Below are positions 17,400 to 27,290 of a stretch of 64,000 bases of DNA, piece after piece (position 1 is the stretch's first letter; each line of letters opens with the position of its first letter). The translations under genes were made by a program, and so were the position numbers. The notes beneath the pieces are model-generated. The model worked only from the letters and a program-made list of their open reading frames with translations. It was not told where the DNA came from and ran no database searches. Source of the DNA: Bin87 sp965262485 (lineage in GTDB: Bacteria > Chloroflexota > Dehalococcoidia > Lucifugimonadales > UBA3495); contig OZ253540.1 of assembly GCA_965262485.1 (NCBI GenBank), forward strand, positions 124,001 through 188,000. Reading direction: 5' to 3'.

Positions 17400-19237
17400 A
17401 TGCGGCGCTGTACGAGCAAGTTCACCACAACCATGGCCATTTTCACACTAGCGTTATCGCTGGCGCTGGTCGTGGCCTGCGGCGGCGCGTCCCCCACGGA
17501 GGCGCCGTCGGCAGACCAATCGGAACCGGCGGCGCAACAGCAACCTGCCGGGCAGCAAGCCTCCGGACAACAGCAGGTCGCCACGAAGGTGCCCATTGCA
17601 ACCATTGCCCCCACGCTCGAGTCGCCAGCGGCTGTTGTAATTGAGAAGCCGGTGGGGATTCTGACCTCTGGGCAAAAAGAGCTGGGGCCATTCATAGGAC
17701 ACCCCAACCTCGCCGGCAACCCCCGATTTACGTCATGAGCACTGCTCCCATCACGGAGTCGCTGTTCACCGTCAACAGTGATCTGGAAGTGGTGCCAATG
17801 CTGGCGAGGGATTGGGAAGTGTCCGAGGATTCCTTGACTTGGACGTTCTACCTGGAGGAAGGCGTGCAGTTCCACAAGGGCTACGGTGAAATGGTCGCCG
17901 ATGATGTCATCTGGAGCATGCAACAATTCGCCGACAGCGCCAAACACCCACGTGCATCCAATATCCGGGGCGTGTTTATGGCTGAAGACGGGCACGCCAA
18001 GGCCATTGACGATTACACCATCGAGGTCAACACCGGCACACCCTGGTCGGAAGTCCCTATCAACGAGATGCTGACCAGTCCAGCGGGATCTGCGACCTGG
18101 ATTGTCAGCAAGCGACAGACCGAAGAGTTAGGCGCCGAAGAAGCTAGTAGCGACATTGCCGCCACGGGCTCCTGGGAGTTGGTGGAGGCCCGGACCGGCG
18201 AGTTCTGGCGGATGGCAGCCGTTGAGGACCACTGGCGCAAGACCCCCCACTTCGCCGAGCTGATCTTCCGCGAGATACCGGAAGAGTCGTCCCGGGTGGC
18301 GGGATTCCAGACCGAAAACCTGGATACCACCCTCATCGCTTTCGACTCCCTGGCCTTGATTGAGGAAGTACCGGGGGCCGAGCTGATGCGCCTCCCCGGA
18401 GGCGGCGAGGCCGCGGTAACCTTCTACGGGCAGTACTATGTCGGTATCGGCGCCGAGGACCAACAGCCCGGCTACGATCCGGACCTGCCCTGGGTGTCAG
18501 CCGACCCCGATCTGGATTCCGAAGAGTGGAAGAACGCAGCTAAAGTTCGCACCGCGCTGTCGATCGCCATAGACCGGCAGGGCATCGTGGACACCCTGCT
18601 GCACGGATACGGCAGTCCGGCGGTGCTGTGGGACTTCGGCCGGTACGAAGACTCCTGGCTGCCTCCGGAACTGCGTTGGGAATTTAACCCGGAGAAAGCC
18701 AAGCAGCTTTTGGCCGAGGCCGGTTATCCCGACGGCTTCACCATTAAACTAACCCCGTCCCTGCGAGGCGCGCCGGTTGAGGTGGAAGCCTGCGAAGCCA
18801 TTGCCACGATGTGGGCCGACATCGGCGTGGACGTAAAGTTCCAGCAGCTTCCGTACTCGGCCCTGCGTCCGAGCTTGATCGCCCGAACCTATCAGGGTTC
18901 GACATGCCACGCCGGCAGCATCAGGCTGGAGCCCGGCCAGGGCTACTCTGGCATGCTGTCGCAGTTGCACTACCAGGCCGTTTGGAACCGGGGCGTGGAA
19001 CACCCATGGCTCGATGAAAAAGTTTCGGCTCACATGGCTGAAGTGGACTCGCCAAAACGCCGCGAACTGGCCATCGAAATAGCCACGTTCCTGTTCGAGA
19101 ACGCCGTTACCGCGGTCGGGCTCTACAACTTCGACGTGGTTTGGCCCGTAGGTCCCAACATCCAGCCGTGGCCGGAAGGCGTACGGTACCGTGATATTCG
19201 CAACATCAACGGCTACGAGTTCATTCGGGCACGATGA
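17400..19237 (+). pseudogene. Family 5 peptide-type substrate-binding lipoprotein, single frameshift
   Basis: Start ATG at 17400 with GGAGG 5 bases upstream. Signal peptide with lipobox LALVVAC, then a Gln/Ala/Pro-rich linker. The first frame ends at 17738 and the rest (500 codons from 17735) continues in another frame; the residues match the paralogues only if one base is lost or gained in the CCCCC run at 17720-17724. The stop and the downstream ATG overlap (ATGA), so re-initiation is conceivable, but the two parts form one periplasmic-binding fold: WTFYLEEGVQFHKGYGEMVA, EIPEESSRVAGFQTENLDT, and C-terminal RDIRNINGYEFIRAR. It heads an importer operon. Confidence 0.8.
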
Positions 19238-19273
19238 TAGTCTTGGCGAGAGCAGGTTAGAGGCGACGTTAAT

Positions 19274-19792
19274 ATGGTGTGGCGCAAGGCAGGAATTTCG
19301 GTTGTGTTGCGGACCTTGTTTGGATTGCCGCTGGCGGCAGTCCTGGGGGTTATCGGGATGGCTATAGCATCGGCGATGTCGGTATTCTTTGGGGTTGCGT
19401 CCCTGCCCACCCTGCTCACGCTCTTGATGATCGGGGCTGGAATCGGCGCCGGGATTGGCGCGGGAGTGATGATGCTGAGGGTAGACGCGATCCCGTCCTG
19501 GTCGGTGTTGCTGGCCGCGGGCGTGGTTCTCGTCGCGTTGAGCGTCGTGGGCGGCTGGGTGGGTTTCCAGATCGGGGACATGATCTCCGCAATCGAGGAC
19601 GCCAACTGTGTGGGAGTGTGCGGGTACTTGTTCAAACCGCGAACGTACATCGCCCTCGGCGCTGCGCTCGTACCCAATTGCATCGCGCTGGTGTTCAACA
19701 TTGCATACGAAGGAGGGTTCGGACGCAAGGCCCCGTTCAAGCCGCGGGTCGCCCGAGCAACGGGCGGCGCCAGCGAGGTCCAGCGTCGCTGA
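19274..19792 (+). CDS. Small polytopic membrane protein, unknown function
   Basis: 172 residues with about four hydrophobic helices. One is rich in glycine zippers (MIGAGIGAGIGAGVMML). A short loop with two cysteines follows (ANCVGVCGY), then a basic C-terminal tail. Start at 19274 has only a weak site. It sits between binding protein and permease genes on the same strand, so it is probably co-transcribed with the importer, but it matches no transporter subunit I know. Confidence 0.6.
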   Translation: MVWRKAGISVVLRTLFGLPLAAVLGVIGMAIASAMSVFFGVASLPTLLTLLMIGAGIGAGIGAGVMMLRVDAIPSWSVLLAAGVVLVALSVVGGWVGFQIGDMISAIEDANCVGVCGYLFKPRTYIALGAALVPNCIALVFNIAYEGGFGRKAPFKPRVARATGGASEVQRR

Positions 19793-19933
19793 CCGCCGCC
19801 GTGGTCTCGGATATTCGGCTCAACGCGGGCCGAACGGGGCCCCTCTGGGCACTACGGCATCGGGCGCCACACCATAAACAACAACCACGTGGCCGCAAAT
19901 TGTAGACGGAACCCGTCCGTGAGGGAGTGAATT

Positions 19934-20851
19934 ATGCAACGGTATCTGTTGCGGCGCATCCTGCTCGCACTGATAACTCTGTTGGCCGTGTCTCTGATCA
20001 TCTTCGTGATGAGCCGGGCTGCAGGGGATCCTCGGCATATCTATCTGGACGACTATTCGACCCAGGAAGACTGGGACCGGCTCACGGAAAGCCTGGGGCT
20101 GAACAAGCCGTATTATCAACAGTACGGGATATTCTTGGGCAGCGCGCTGAAGGGCGACTTTGGGGAGTCCATCAAAGAGGGCCGGCCCTCTATGGAGGTG
20201 ATAATCGAACGGGTCCCCGCTACTCTGCAACTTGGCCTGGCCGCCTTCGCCTTCTCTGTGATAGTGGGAGTGCCCCTCGGGATACTTTCTGCGGTGAAGC
20301 GAGGTAGCTTCCTAGATATGACCGGGAAGATAGTTGCTCTGATAGGGCAGTCCGCGCCTGTGTTCTGGCTGGGGCTGATGTTGATGTTCCTTTTTGCGGT
20401 GCGGCTGCAGTGGCTGCCGCCCTACGGCCGACAGGAGTTTGCCAGCATTGTGTTGCCGGCAGTGGCGCTGGGGTGGTTTTACGCGGCGGCCAACTTGCGC
20501 CTGCTGCGTTCCGCCATGTTAAACGTGCTGGACTCCGAATACGTGAAATTGGCGCGGGCCAAAGGCGTATCCAACAATATCGTTATCTGGAAACATGCCT
20601 TGCGCAACGCACTGGTCCCGGTGTTGACATTCGCCGGGATCACACTTGGCAGTCTGGTAACCGGTTCAGTGGTCGTGGAAACTGTGTTCGCCTGGCCTGG
20701 GTTGGGCCAACTGGCGATCCAGGCGCTGGCCGGTAACGACTATCCGCTGCTCCAGGCCGTGGTGATAGTGTTCACGCTGATGTACGTCACCGCGGCTATG
20801 TTAGTGGACATTATGTACGCATACATTGATCCAAGGATCAGGTACACATAG
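19934..20851 (+). CDS. Peptide/nickel-type ABC transporter permease (DppB-like)
   Basis: 305 residues. N-terminal helix MQRYLLRRILLALITLLAVS, the TM-proximal DRLTESLGLNKPYYQQY segment, and the cytoplasmic EAA loop around HALRNALVPVLTFAGITLGS followed by VVVETVFAWPGLGQL, all diagnostic of DppB/OppB permeases. It forms the channel with the next gene. GAGGGAG lies 6 bases before ATG. The following DppC gene starts 15 bases after its stop. Confidence 0.93.
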   Translation: MQRYLLRRILLALITLLAVSLIIFVMSRAAGDPRHIYLDDYSTQEDWDRLTESLGLNKPYYQQYGIFLGSALKGDFGESIKEGRPSMEVIIERVPATLQLGLAAFAFSVIVGVPLGILSAVKRGSFLDMTGKIVALIGQSAPVFWLGLMLMFLFAVRLQWLPPYGRQEFASIVLPAVALGWFYAAANLRLLRSAMLNVLDSEYVKLARAKGVSNNIVIWKHALRNALVPVLTFAGITLGSLVTGSVVVETVFAWPGLGQLAIQALAGNDYPLLQAVVIVFTLMYVTAAMLVDIMYAYIDPRIRYT

Positions 20852-20865
20852 GGGAGGCGAGTATC

Positions 20866-21765
20866 GTGGCAGCAGAAGCAACTCTGGTAGTCCAGCCGGC
20901 GCCGGTCTCGGTCCGCATCGCCAGGAGGGCCTGGCGTTTGAGGCGGTGGCCACTGATTCCCATGCTCATATTGGTTATTTTCATCCTTACGGGCGTGTTT
21001 GCGCCCCTGATCGCCCCACACGACCCCGAACGCGGCAACCTTCGGGAACGCAACCTGCCGCCGGCATGGGAAGAGGGGGGAAGCTCTCAATTCCTTTTGG
21101 GGACCGATCATCTGGGTCGCGACATGCTGAGCCGGGTCGTATTCGGCGCCCGCATTTCCCTCGCGGTGGTTGCGATAACTTTGGGAGTGGGGATGGGCGT
21201 CGGCGTGGCCTGTGGATTGGTAGCCGGATGGTACGGCGGCTGGATCGACGAGCTGCTGATGAGAGTGGTGGACATAAAGTTGGCCATACCGACTATTTTG
21301 CTGGCTCTGGTGTTGGTCTTGGCTCTGGGCCAATCATTCATGATCATCGTGGTGATCCTGGCTATCGCTGTCTGGCCACGGTTTGCTCGCAACGTGCGAG
21401 GCGAGGTTCTGCAACTGAAAACAATGGACTTCGTCGCCCTGGCCAAGGTGGCGGGGGCGTCAACCCCGCGAATATTGTTCATGCACATTTTCCCTGGCGT
21501 GATCAATACGCTGATCGTCCTGGCGACGCTGGAGGTCGGCATAGTCATCCTTCTGGAGTCTACCCTCAGCTTCCTGGGAGCGGGCGTGCCTCCGCCGACC
21601 CCGGCATGGGGATCGATGGTGTCCGACGGTCGCGACCGCTTGGCGGTGGCGTGGTGGATATCCACTATGCCGGGGCTCGCCATAATGTGCACGGTGTTGT
21701 CGATGAACCTGTTTGGCGACTGGCTTCGGGACCGTTTGGATCCCCGGCTACGACAGCTGGGATGA
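20866..21765 (+). CDS. Peptide/nickel-type ABC transporter permease (DppC-like)
   Basis: 299 residues from a GTG start with GGGGAGG 7 bases upstream. The N-terminal cytoplasmic segment leads to helix 1 (PLIPMLILVIFILTGVFAPL). Next is the family motif LGTDHLGRDMLSRVVFGARI, then the EAA loop STPRILFMHIFPGVINTL and TLSFLGAGVPPPTPAWG. This is the typical DppC/OppC arrangement. It pairs with the preceding permease in the inner membrane. Confidence 0.93.
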   Translation: MAAEATLVVQPAPVSVRIARRAWRLRRWPLIPMLILVIFILTGVFAPLIAPHDPERGNLRERNLPPAWEEGGSSQFLLGTDHLGRDMLSRVVFGARISLAVVAITLGVGMGVGVACGLVAGWYGGWIDELLMRVVDIKLAIPTILLALVLVLALGQSFMIIVVILAIAVWPRFARNVRGEVLQLKTMDFVALAKVAGASTPRILFMHIFPGVINTLIVLATLEVGIVILLESTLSFLGAGVPPPTPAWGSMVSDGRDRLAVAWWISTMPGLAIMCTVLSMNLFGDWLRDRLDPRLRQLG

Positions 21766-21824
21766 TCGTGTCCAATCAAGGATCAGAGCGTTTGACGTCG
21801 TCCCACGTGTGAACAGGCGGAAAG

Positions 21825-22817
21825 ATGAGCACAAGTAAAACAGTCAACAATAACCCGGTGGTTTTGCAAGTCGAAGGGTTGAAAACCTACTTCGAAACCC
21901 GTTGGGGTATTGTCAAGGCGGTGGACGGGGTCAGCTTCGATCTGAAAAGGGGTGAGACCCTGGGGATCGTGGGGGAGTCAGGATCTGGCAAGTCGGTGAC
22001 CATGTTGTCAGTGATGCGGTTGATCCCGAGTCCTCCCGGTCAAATCGTGGATGGCCGGGTCTTGCTGGAAGGCCAGGATCTGGTGCCGTTGTCCGACAAG
22101 GCAATGAGCGAGATCCGGGGTAGCCAGATTGCGTTGATCATCCAGGATCCGATGACATCGCTAAACCCCGTTTTTTCCATCGGTAACCAGGTGGGAGAGG
22201 CCATCAAAATCCACCAGGACATCCCTAAGCGCACGGTAGTCCAGCAGGTGCTGGACGTGTTGAGGAAAGTGAACATCCCTGCCGCCGAGACGCGGGTCAG
22301 GGACTATCCTCATCAGATGAGCGGTGGGATGAGGCAGCGTGTCGTGGGGGCCATTGGCATATCCTGCGAGCCCATGATCCTGATCGCCGACGAACCGACC
22401 ACGTCCTTGGACGTAACTATCCAGGCGCAGTACCTCAAATTGTTGAAGGAACTGCAGGAAGCTTCGGACATCGCGCTCATATTTATCACGCACGACTTCG
22501 GTATCGTCGCCAAGATGTGTGACCGCGTCGCTGTAATGTACGCGGGCAAGATCGTCGAGATGGGGGACGTTCGCGACATATTCAACAACCCGTCGCATCC
22601 TTACACCGAGGCGTTGTTGGCGTCAGTCCCTAAGCTCGAAGAGGATGTGGACCGGCTGTATTCGATCGAAGGCCATCCGCCTACGCTTCACGACCTGCCA
22701 CCCGGCTGCCCGTTCGCACCCAGGTGTCAATACGTGATGGACAAGTGCTCTGAGGCCTATCCGCCTGAGTTCAATATCACAGATGGTCACTATGCGGCTT
22801 GCTGGAGGTTGGAATGA
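21825..22817 (+). CDS. Peptide-type ABC transporter ATPase (DppD-like)
   Basis: 330 residues. Walker A GESGSGKSVTML, Q-loop IIQDPMTSLNPVF, signature QMSGGMRQRV, Walker B ILIADEPTTSLD, H-loop FITHDFGIV. The C-terminal oligopeptide-transporter extension carries the cysteine pattern PGCPFAPRCQYVMDKCSEA. It energises import together with the next ATPase, whose ATG overlaps this stop codon (ATGA). Confidence 0.94.
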   Translation: MSTSKTVNNNPVVLQVEGLKTYFETRWGIVKAVDGVSFDLKRGETLGIVGESGSGKSVTMLSVMRLIPSPPGQIVDGRVLLEGQDLVPLSDKAMSEIRGSQIALIIQDPMTSLNPVFSIGNQVGEAIKIHQDIPKRTVVQQVLDVLRKVNIPAAETRVRDYPHQMSGGMRQRVVGAIGISCEPMILIADEPTTSLDVTIQAQYLKLLKELQEASDIALIFITHDFGIVAKMCDRVAVMYAGKIVEMGDVRDIFNNPSHPYTEALLASVPKLEEDVDRLYSIEGHPPTLHDLPPGCPFAPRCQYVMDKCSEAYPPEFNITDGHYAACWRLE

Positions 22818-23818
22818 CCACTTTGGATGCCAGGTCAATGGCAGACACCAAAACCGAGGTACTGCTTGAAGCGGAAGGCTTGAAAAAATACTTCCCGGTA
22901 ACTAAGGGTCTGCTGATCTCCAAAATAACCGGATGGATCAAAGCGGTGGACGGTGTTTCGTTCCAGATCCGGGCCGGAGAGACCCTCGGTATCGTGGGCG
23001 AATCCGGCTGCGGCAAGAGCACCACGGCAAAAATGCTCCTCATGCTGGAAGACCCCACGGAAGGCACAATACGCTACCAGGGCAAGGATATCCAGAACGC
23101 CACCTCCGATGAGCGCCGAGCGTATCGGAGTTCGGTCCAAGCCGTCTTCCAGGATCCCTGGAGCTCATTGAACCCCAGAATGCGAGTCCGCGACCTTATC
23201 GCCGAGCCTATGGTCATCAACCTCAACCTCAGCAGGAGGGAGATGCAGGACCGCGTCGCCAAATTGCTGGATGACGTGGGCTTGAGCAGTTATCACGCCA
23301 ATCTGTATCCCCACGAGTTCAGTGGAGGACAGCGCCAGCGCCTGGCGATTGCGCGGGCATTGTCGGTGGAACCGCGGGTCATCGTGCTGGACGAACCGGT
23401 CTCGGCGTTGGACGTTTCGATCCGCGCCCAAATAATGAACCTGCTCAAGGACCTGCAGCAGGAGTACAACGTTAGCTACCTGCTGATCGCCCACCACTTG
23501 GCCACCGTGCGCTACATGTGCGACTGGGTAGCCGTCATGTACCTCGGCCAGATCGTGGAGTTCGGCCCGACCAGGCAACTTTTCGAAAACCCGTCCCATC
23601 CCTACACCAAAGCCTTGATGAACGCTGCGCTTCCATCCCACCCCGACATTGAGCAGGAAGAGATGATACTGACGGGCGAGGTGCCGTCCCCTCTGAATCC
23701 GCCCGAAGGGTGTCGGTTCCACCCCAGGTGTCCGTTCGTCATGGAGCGTTGTTCCCACGACATACCGGAGACGACGGAGCTGTTCCAGGGACACATGGTC
23801 TCATGTCACCTGTACTAG
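22814..23818 (+). CDS. Peptide-type ABC transporter ATPase (DppF-like)
   Basis: 334 residues. Walker A GESGCGKSTTAK, signature FSGGQRQRLAIARAL, Walker B VIVLDEPVSALD, and the C-terminal Cys-rich extension EGCRFHPRCPFVMERCSHD. The start at 22814 is chosen because GGAGG (22804-22808) is 5 bases upstream and the ATGA overlap with the previous gene implies coupled translation. It closes the importer operon. Confidence 0.94.
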   Translation: MTTLDARSMADTKTEVLLEAEGLKKYFPVTKGLLISKITGWIKAVDGVSFQIRAGETLGIVGESGCGKSTTAKMLLMLEDPTEGTIRYQGKDIQNATSDERRAYRSSVQAVFQDPWSSLNPRMRVRDLIAEPMVINLNLSRREMQDRVAKLLDDVGLSSYHANLYPHEFSGGQRQRLAIARALSVEPRVIVLDEPVSALDVSIRAQIMNLLKDLQQEYNVSYLLIAHHLATVRYMCDWVAVMYLGQIVEFGPTRQLFENPSHPYTKALMNAALPSHPDIEQEEMILTGEVPSPLNPPEGCRFHPRCPFVMERCSHDIPETTELFQGHMVSCHLY

Positions 23819-23859
23819 CTGGCGTATAGGACAGGATCACAGGTATGCCCCGGTAGCCC

Positions 23860-24220
23860 GAAGCGGCTATATAAACGGCGGCGGTAAGTGGATGCCTTCC
23901 CGTTCGTTGAGCAGTTCGCTCAGATGGGTATGGTTGGCTCCTTGGTATCGAGTGCCGGGCCAGGTGCGGCACGTCGGCGACCACCGCCTCGGGTGTGGCG
24001 TTGGCCGGTCTGCGGCCCCGGTGGCCATGGGCGAGGGAAGCTGCACCCCGATCCCGGTAGTCTGTCAGTATGCGGCGGGCGTGGCGCGAGCTCACTCCCA
24101 TCAAAGTAGGCGCCTGATCCAACGCAATCTGCTCCGCCAGCAGGCTGTTAAAAACCTGGAGCCTCGTTTGGTCTTTCGGGGTGAAAGTCACATTCACGCT
24201 ATGGAGAATGTGACTGCGAT
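23860..24220 (-). pseudogene. Helix-turn-helix transposase N-terminal fragment (ISNCY-like)
   Basis: TFTPKDQTRLQVFNSLLAEQ, then MGVSSRHARRILTDYRDRG and GHRGRRPANATPEAV form the DNA-binding head of an ISNCY-type transposase. After VPHLA the match continues in another frame (GTRYQGANHTHLSELLNERE). Catalytic part is missing. Remnant. Confidence 0.6.
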
Positions 24221-24307
24221 GATGCGTCCAGGCCATCTCGGTGGGGTCTGGCCCTTGATGTGACTGGCTGAGATGCTTTCAAAATGATTTGTCGGCCCGA
24301 TCCCGAA

Positions 24308-24600
24308 ATGGCCCAGACGGTTTTCTTTCCAGTGGTGGTAGGGGTTGATACTCACCGGGATCAACATGTGGCGGTGGCCATCGACTGGCAATGTGTCCGT
24401 CTCGGCGAGTGTCGCGCGCCGGCGACCACCTCAGGCTGTGGGGAACTCGAACGGTGGTCCCGGACCTTGGGTGTCATTCACGCCTTCGGCATTGAAGGCA
24501 CGGGTTCCTACTGCGCCGGCATTGCCCGTTTCCTTTCCGGTCGCGGATACACCGTCGTCGAGGTCAACCGACCTGATCGGTCAACCCGCGACCGGAGGTT
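24308..24600 (+). pseudogene. IS110-family transposase N-terminal fragment
   Basis: VVVGVDTHRDQHVAVAIDW supplies the first Asp of the DEDD site and AFGIEGTGSYCAGIARFL the Glu region, followed by VVEVNRPDRSTR. The coding match stops at about 24595, where an IstB relic on the opposite strand begins. Two unrelated IS pieces have been joined here. Confidence 0.7.
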
Positions 24601-24760
24601 GAGCAGTCTGCGGTCGTCCCTGGCCTCCATGAGTTCGTGGACCAGGGCCGCGGCGGTGGTGAAACCGACCGACATTCCCTTTTGGCCGGCGGCCAGTCCC
24701 AAGCCCAGGGCGACGTGGGTCTTGTCAGCGCCGCTGTTGCCGATGTCGCTCGTTGAAAGT
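24592..24760 (-). pseudogene. IS21 IstB helper ATPase fragment
   Basis: Minus-strand frame DIGNSGADKTHVALGLGLA, then GFTTAAALVHELMEARDDRR, corresponds to the IstB segment from Walker A onward (normally GPPGTGKTH), but the P-loop is mutated. No start or C-terminus. Relic. Confidence 0.6.
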
Positions 24761-24930
24761 AGGTACGTGCAAAAATGTGGACGCAGATCACGAGGACGAA
24801 TGGAAATACCGTAATCCGTCTATATTATAGTGATAGACTACGAATATCATAAGTAATACTCTATACATATCCTTTCAATCGTGATAGTGTAAACAGGTAA
24901 AGGCGAAATCCGCTGAAGGACTAGGATCGA

Positions 24931-25050
24931 ATGGACCAGCCAACCTTTGCCGATATGGAATACCAAGGCCAGAAGCGCAAGACCCGCCGGGAATTGTTCC
25001 CAGAGCGGTCGGATACGGCAAAGAGCGCTACCGGGAAGCCCGCGAAGAAC
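24931..25050 (+). pseudogene. IS5-type transposase N-terminal scrap
   Basis: MDQPTFADMEYQGQKRKTRR followed by ELF is the conserved start of a group of IS5-like transposases. The remainder to the stop at 25215 shows no further match to transposases. Only the head survives. Confidence 0.5.
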
Positions 25051-25319
25051 ACGGAACGGCTGACGCTGTCGTTTGGCTTGGGCAAACTACTGACGGCGAA
25101 GGGAGACTGGGGACGTAGTGCCCGCTGCAACAGGCCCGGACCGTGGTTTTTGCCCCACCCGCCGCTTCGGCAAACACCGTCCAAGGAAAAATGGGCCTCG
25201 TTCAGAACATCCTAAGATAGTAGGTATCACATTTCCCGGGTCCGTTTCGTTTGCCTAAACCTTGTCAGCCGTTCTCGATGGAATAACCAGTCCTGTAAAA
25301 GTTTCGGGAGGTAAGGGTT

Positions 25320-27113
25320 ATGTTTCGCTATGACACTTTCAAGGGAACCTTCTGGGCGATGGTTCTGGCAACATTAGCTCTGGCGGTCATAGTAGCCTGC
25401 GGAAGCTCCGCCCCTGCGCCGGAGGAACCAGCCGCAAGCAGCAGCGACGGCACAGCGCCCCCACAGGCTCAGATTGCGCCTACGGCCATGCCGGCCGGGG
25501 CCGAAGTCACATCCCAGACGATGACTATCCAACCGGCGGGCTCCCTCAACGTGGGCCTGAAGGAGCTGGGAAATATGGAGGGTCACCCCAGTCGGGCGGT
25601 AAACCCCGGCCTCTTCGTCAGTTCGACCGCTCCCCTGGGAGAACCCCTTCTAACGATCGACATCAACCGGCAAATTCAGCCCTGGTTGGCCGAGTCCTGG
25701 AGCATCTCCGACGACCTTAGAACCTGGACCTTCAAGATACCGAGGGGAGTCCAGTTCCACAAGGGATACGGAGAGATGACCGCCGAGGACGTGGTCTGGT
25801 CCTATACAGAAGGCTGGGCCGAGAACCAGAAGCACGCCAGGAATAGCAATTTCAGGGATTTCTGGCTGGCCGAGGGAGGGTCCGTGGAGACGCCGGACCG
25901 GTACACCGTGGTGGTGGATACCGGGACCCCCCTTGCCGAAAGCGTGCAGCTCCAGCGCTGGATTGTTAACCCCAGTGGAGTCGCCAACTGGGTGGCCAGC
26001 AAGAGACAGAGCGAGGAACTAGGGGTCGAGGCAGCCAACCTGGACCCAGCGCTCACGGGGTCCTGGGAAATCGTGGAGGCCCGCACCGGGCAGTTCTGGA
26101 AGATGCGGGCAGTGGAGGACCACTGGCGCAAGACCCCCGAGTTCGCCGAGCTGGTCTTCTTCGAAATCCCCGAGGAGTCCTCCCGGCTGGCCGGCTTCCA
26201 GACCGGCAACCTGGACACCTTCATCATGGCCTTCGACTCCATCCCCGTAGTGGAGAAGGTGCCGGGGGCCAAGTTATTATCGGTGCCTGGTGGCCTGGAG
26301 TACGGCCTGAACTTCTACGGCGGCTATCTCGTAGGAGCGGGCACTCCCGACCAGCGGCCCGCCTTCGACCCCGAGTTGCCCTGGGTGTCGGGGAGTGCCG
26401 ACCTAGACTCCGAGGAGTGGAAGCGGGCGGTGAAGGTACGACAGGCCCTGTCCATCGCGATCGACCGGGAGGCCATCATCGACACCCTACTGAGGGGATT
26501 TGGCCGGCCCGAGGTGGTATGGTTCTGGGGCAACTTCGAGCACCAGCTAGGAGACAGGCGCTGGGAGTTTGACCCGGCAAGGGCCAAGCAACTGCTGGCC
26601 GAGGCGGGCTATCCCGATGGCTTCACCATCACCCTTACCACCTCCATCCGCGGTGCCCCGGCCGAGACGGAGGCGTGCGAGGCCGTCGCCTCCATGTGGG
26701 GTGACGTGGGCATAGATGTGAAGTTCCAGCGCATCCCTTACGGCACCTTCAGGCCTCAGGCCGTGGCCCGTACCTACCAGGGCGCCACCTGCCACGCCGC
26801 GGGGGCGTATGCCATCGCGCCAAATGTTAGCACAAGTCTCACCACCAGAGGGTCCTTTAGCCTAGGGTCGACTCACTCCTTCATCGAGGAGATTGTCCCC
26901 CGGATTGAGGCCGCCGTAGACCCCAGAGATATGGAGCGGTTGCAAGGGGAGCTGGGCACTTTCTTGTTCGATAACGCCTACACCATGGTTGGGCTTTACT
27001 TGGTTGATGCCGTGTGGCCTGTGGGCCCCAGGATCGAGGAGTGGAGCGAGCACGTGGTGACCAGAGACCTGCGGAACATTAACGGCTACCAGTGGATCGA
27101 GCCGCGACAGTAG
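25320..27113 (+). CDS. Family 5 peptide-type substrate-binding lipoprotein
   Basis: 597 residues. Signal peptide with lipobox LALAVIVAC (Cys27), an Ala/Pro/Ser linker to about residue 80, then the SBP_bac_5 fold: WTFKIPRGVQFHKGYGEMTA, FEIPEESSRLAGFQTGNLDT, KVRQALSIAIDREAIIDTLL and DPARAKQLLAEAGYPDGFTI. It is probably anchored outside the membrane and delivers peptides or similar oligomers to the importer encoded at 19.9-23.8 kb. GGGAGG lies 9 bases before ATG. Its first 200 bases and 3' flank are almost identical to those of the next gene. Confidence 0.92.
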   Translation: MFRYDTFKGTFWAMVLATLALAVIVACGSSAPAPEEPAASSSDGTAPPQAQIAPTAMPAGAEVTSQTMTIQPAGSLNVGLKELGNMEGHPSRAVNPGLFVSSTAPLGEPLLTIDINRQIQPWLAESWSISDDLRTWTFKIPRGVQFHKGYGEMTAEDVVWSYTEGWAENQKHARNSNFRDFWLAEGGSVETPDRYTVVVDTGTPLAESVQLQRWIVNPSGVANWVASKRQSEELGVEAANLDPALTGSWEIVEARTGQFWKMRAVEDHWRKTPEFAELVFFEIPEESSRLAGFQTGNLDTFIMAFDSIPVVEKVPGAKLLSVPGGLEYGLNFYGGYLVGAGTPDQRPAFDPELPWVSGSADLDSEEWKRAVKVRQALSIAIDREAIIDTLLRGFGRPEVVWFWGNFEHQLGDRRWEFDPARAKQLLAEAGYPDGFTITLTTSIRGAPAETEACEAVASMWGDVGIDVKFQRIPYGTFRPQAVARTYQGATCHAAGAYAIAPNVSTSLTTRGSFSLGSTHSFIEEIVPRIEAAVDPRDMERLQGELGTFLFDNAYTMVGLYLVDAVWPVGPRIEEWSEHVVTRDLRNINGYQWIEPRQ

Positions 27114-27180
27114 GCGCACCCCGGCCTGAGGCGCGCCTCGAGGCTGGATCCGGTTGGCTGCGAATGGCGGGCTACGCCGG
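27111..27180 (+). repeat. 3' flank repeat shared by the two tandem binding-protein genes
   Basis: The roughly 70 bases after the stop codon (AGGCGCACCCCGGCCTGAGG...) recur almost unchanged at 29072-29146 after the second gene. They mark the right border of a duplicated unit. No terminator hairpin with T-run is obvious. Confidence 0.8.
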
Positions 27181-27195
27181 CCAAGGGTTGCCGTT

Positions 27196-27290
27196 TAAAA
27201 GTTTCGGGAGGTAAGGGTTATGTTTCGCTATGACACTTTCAAGTTAAAAGTTTCGGGAGGTACGGGTTATGTTTCGCTATGACACTTTCA
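27196..27290 (+). repeat. Tandem duplication of ribosome site and first eight codons
   Basis: AAAAGTTTCGGGAGGTAAGG plus ATG and seven more codons (MFRYDTFK) occurs twice in a row. The first copy opens a 20-codon ORF (27220-27282) that stops inside the real gene starting at 27269. Translating ribosomes from the first start would run across the second start. Confidence 0.8.

Noticed and set aside
20826..21812. A 328-codon plus-strand frame over the second permease
   Set aside because: It is out of frame with the clear DppC protein at 20866-21765 and has no family match.
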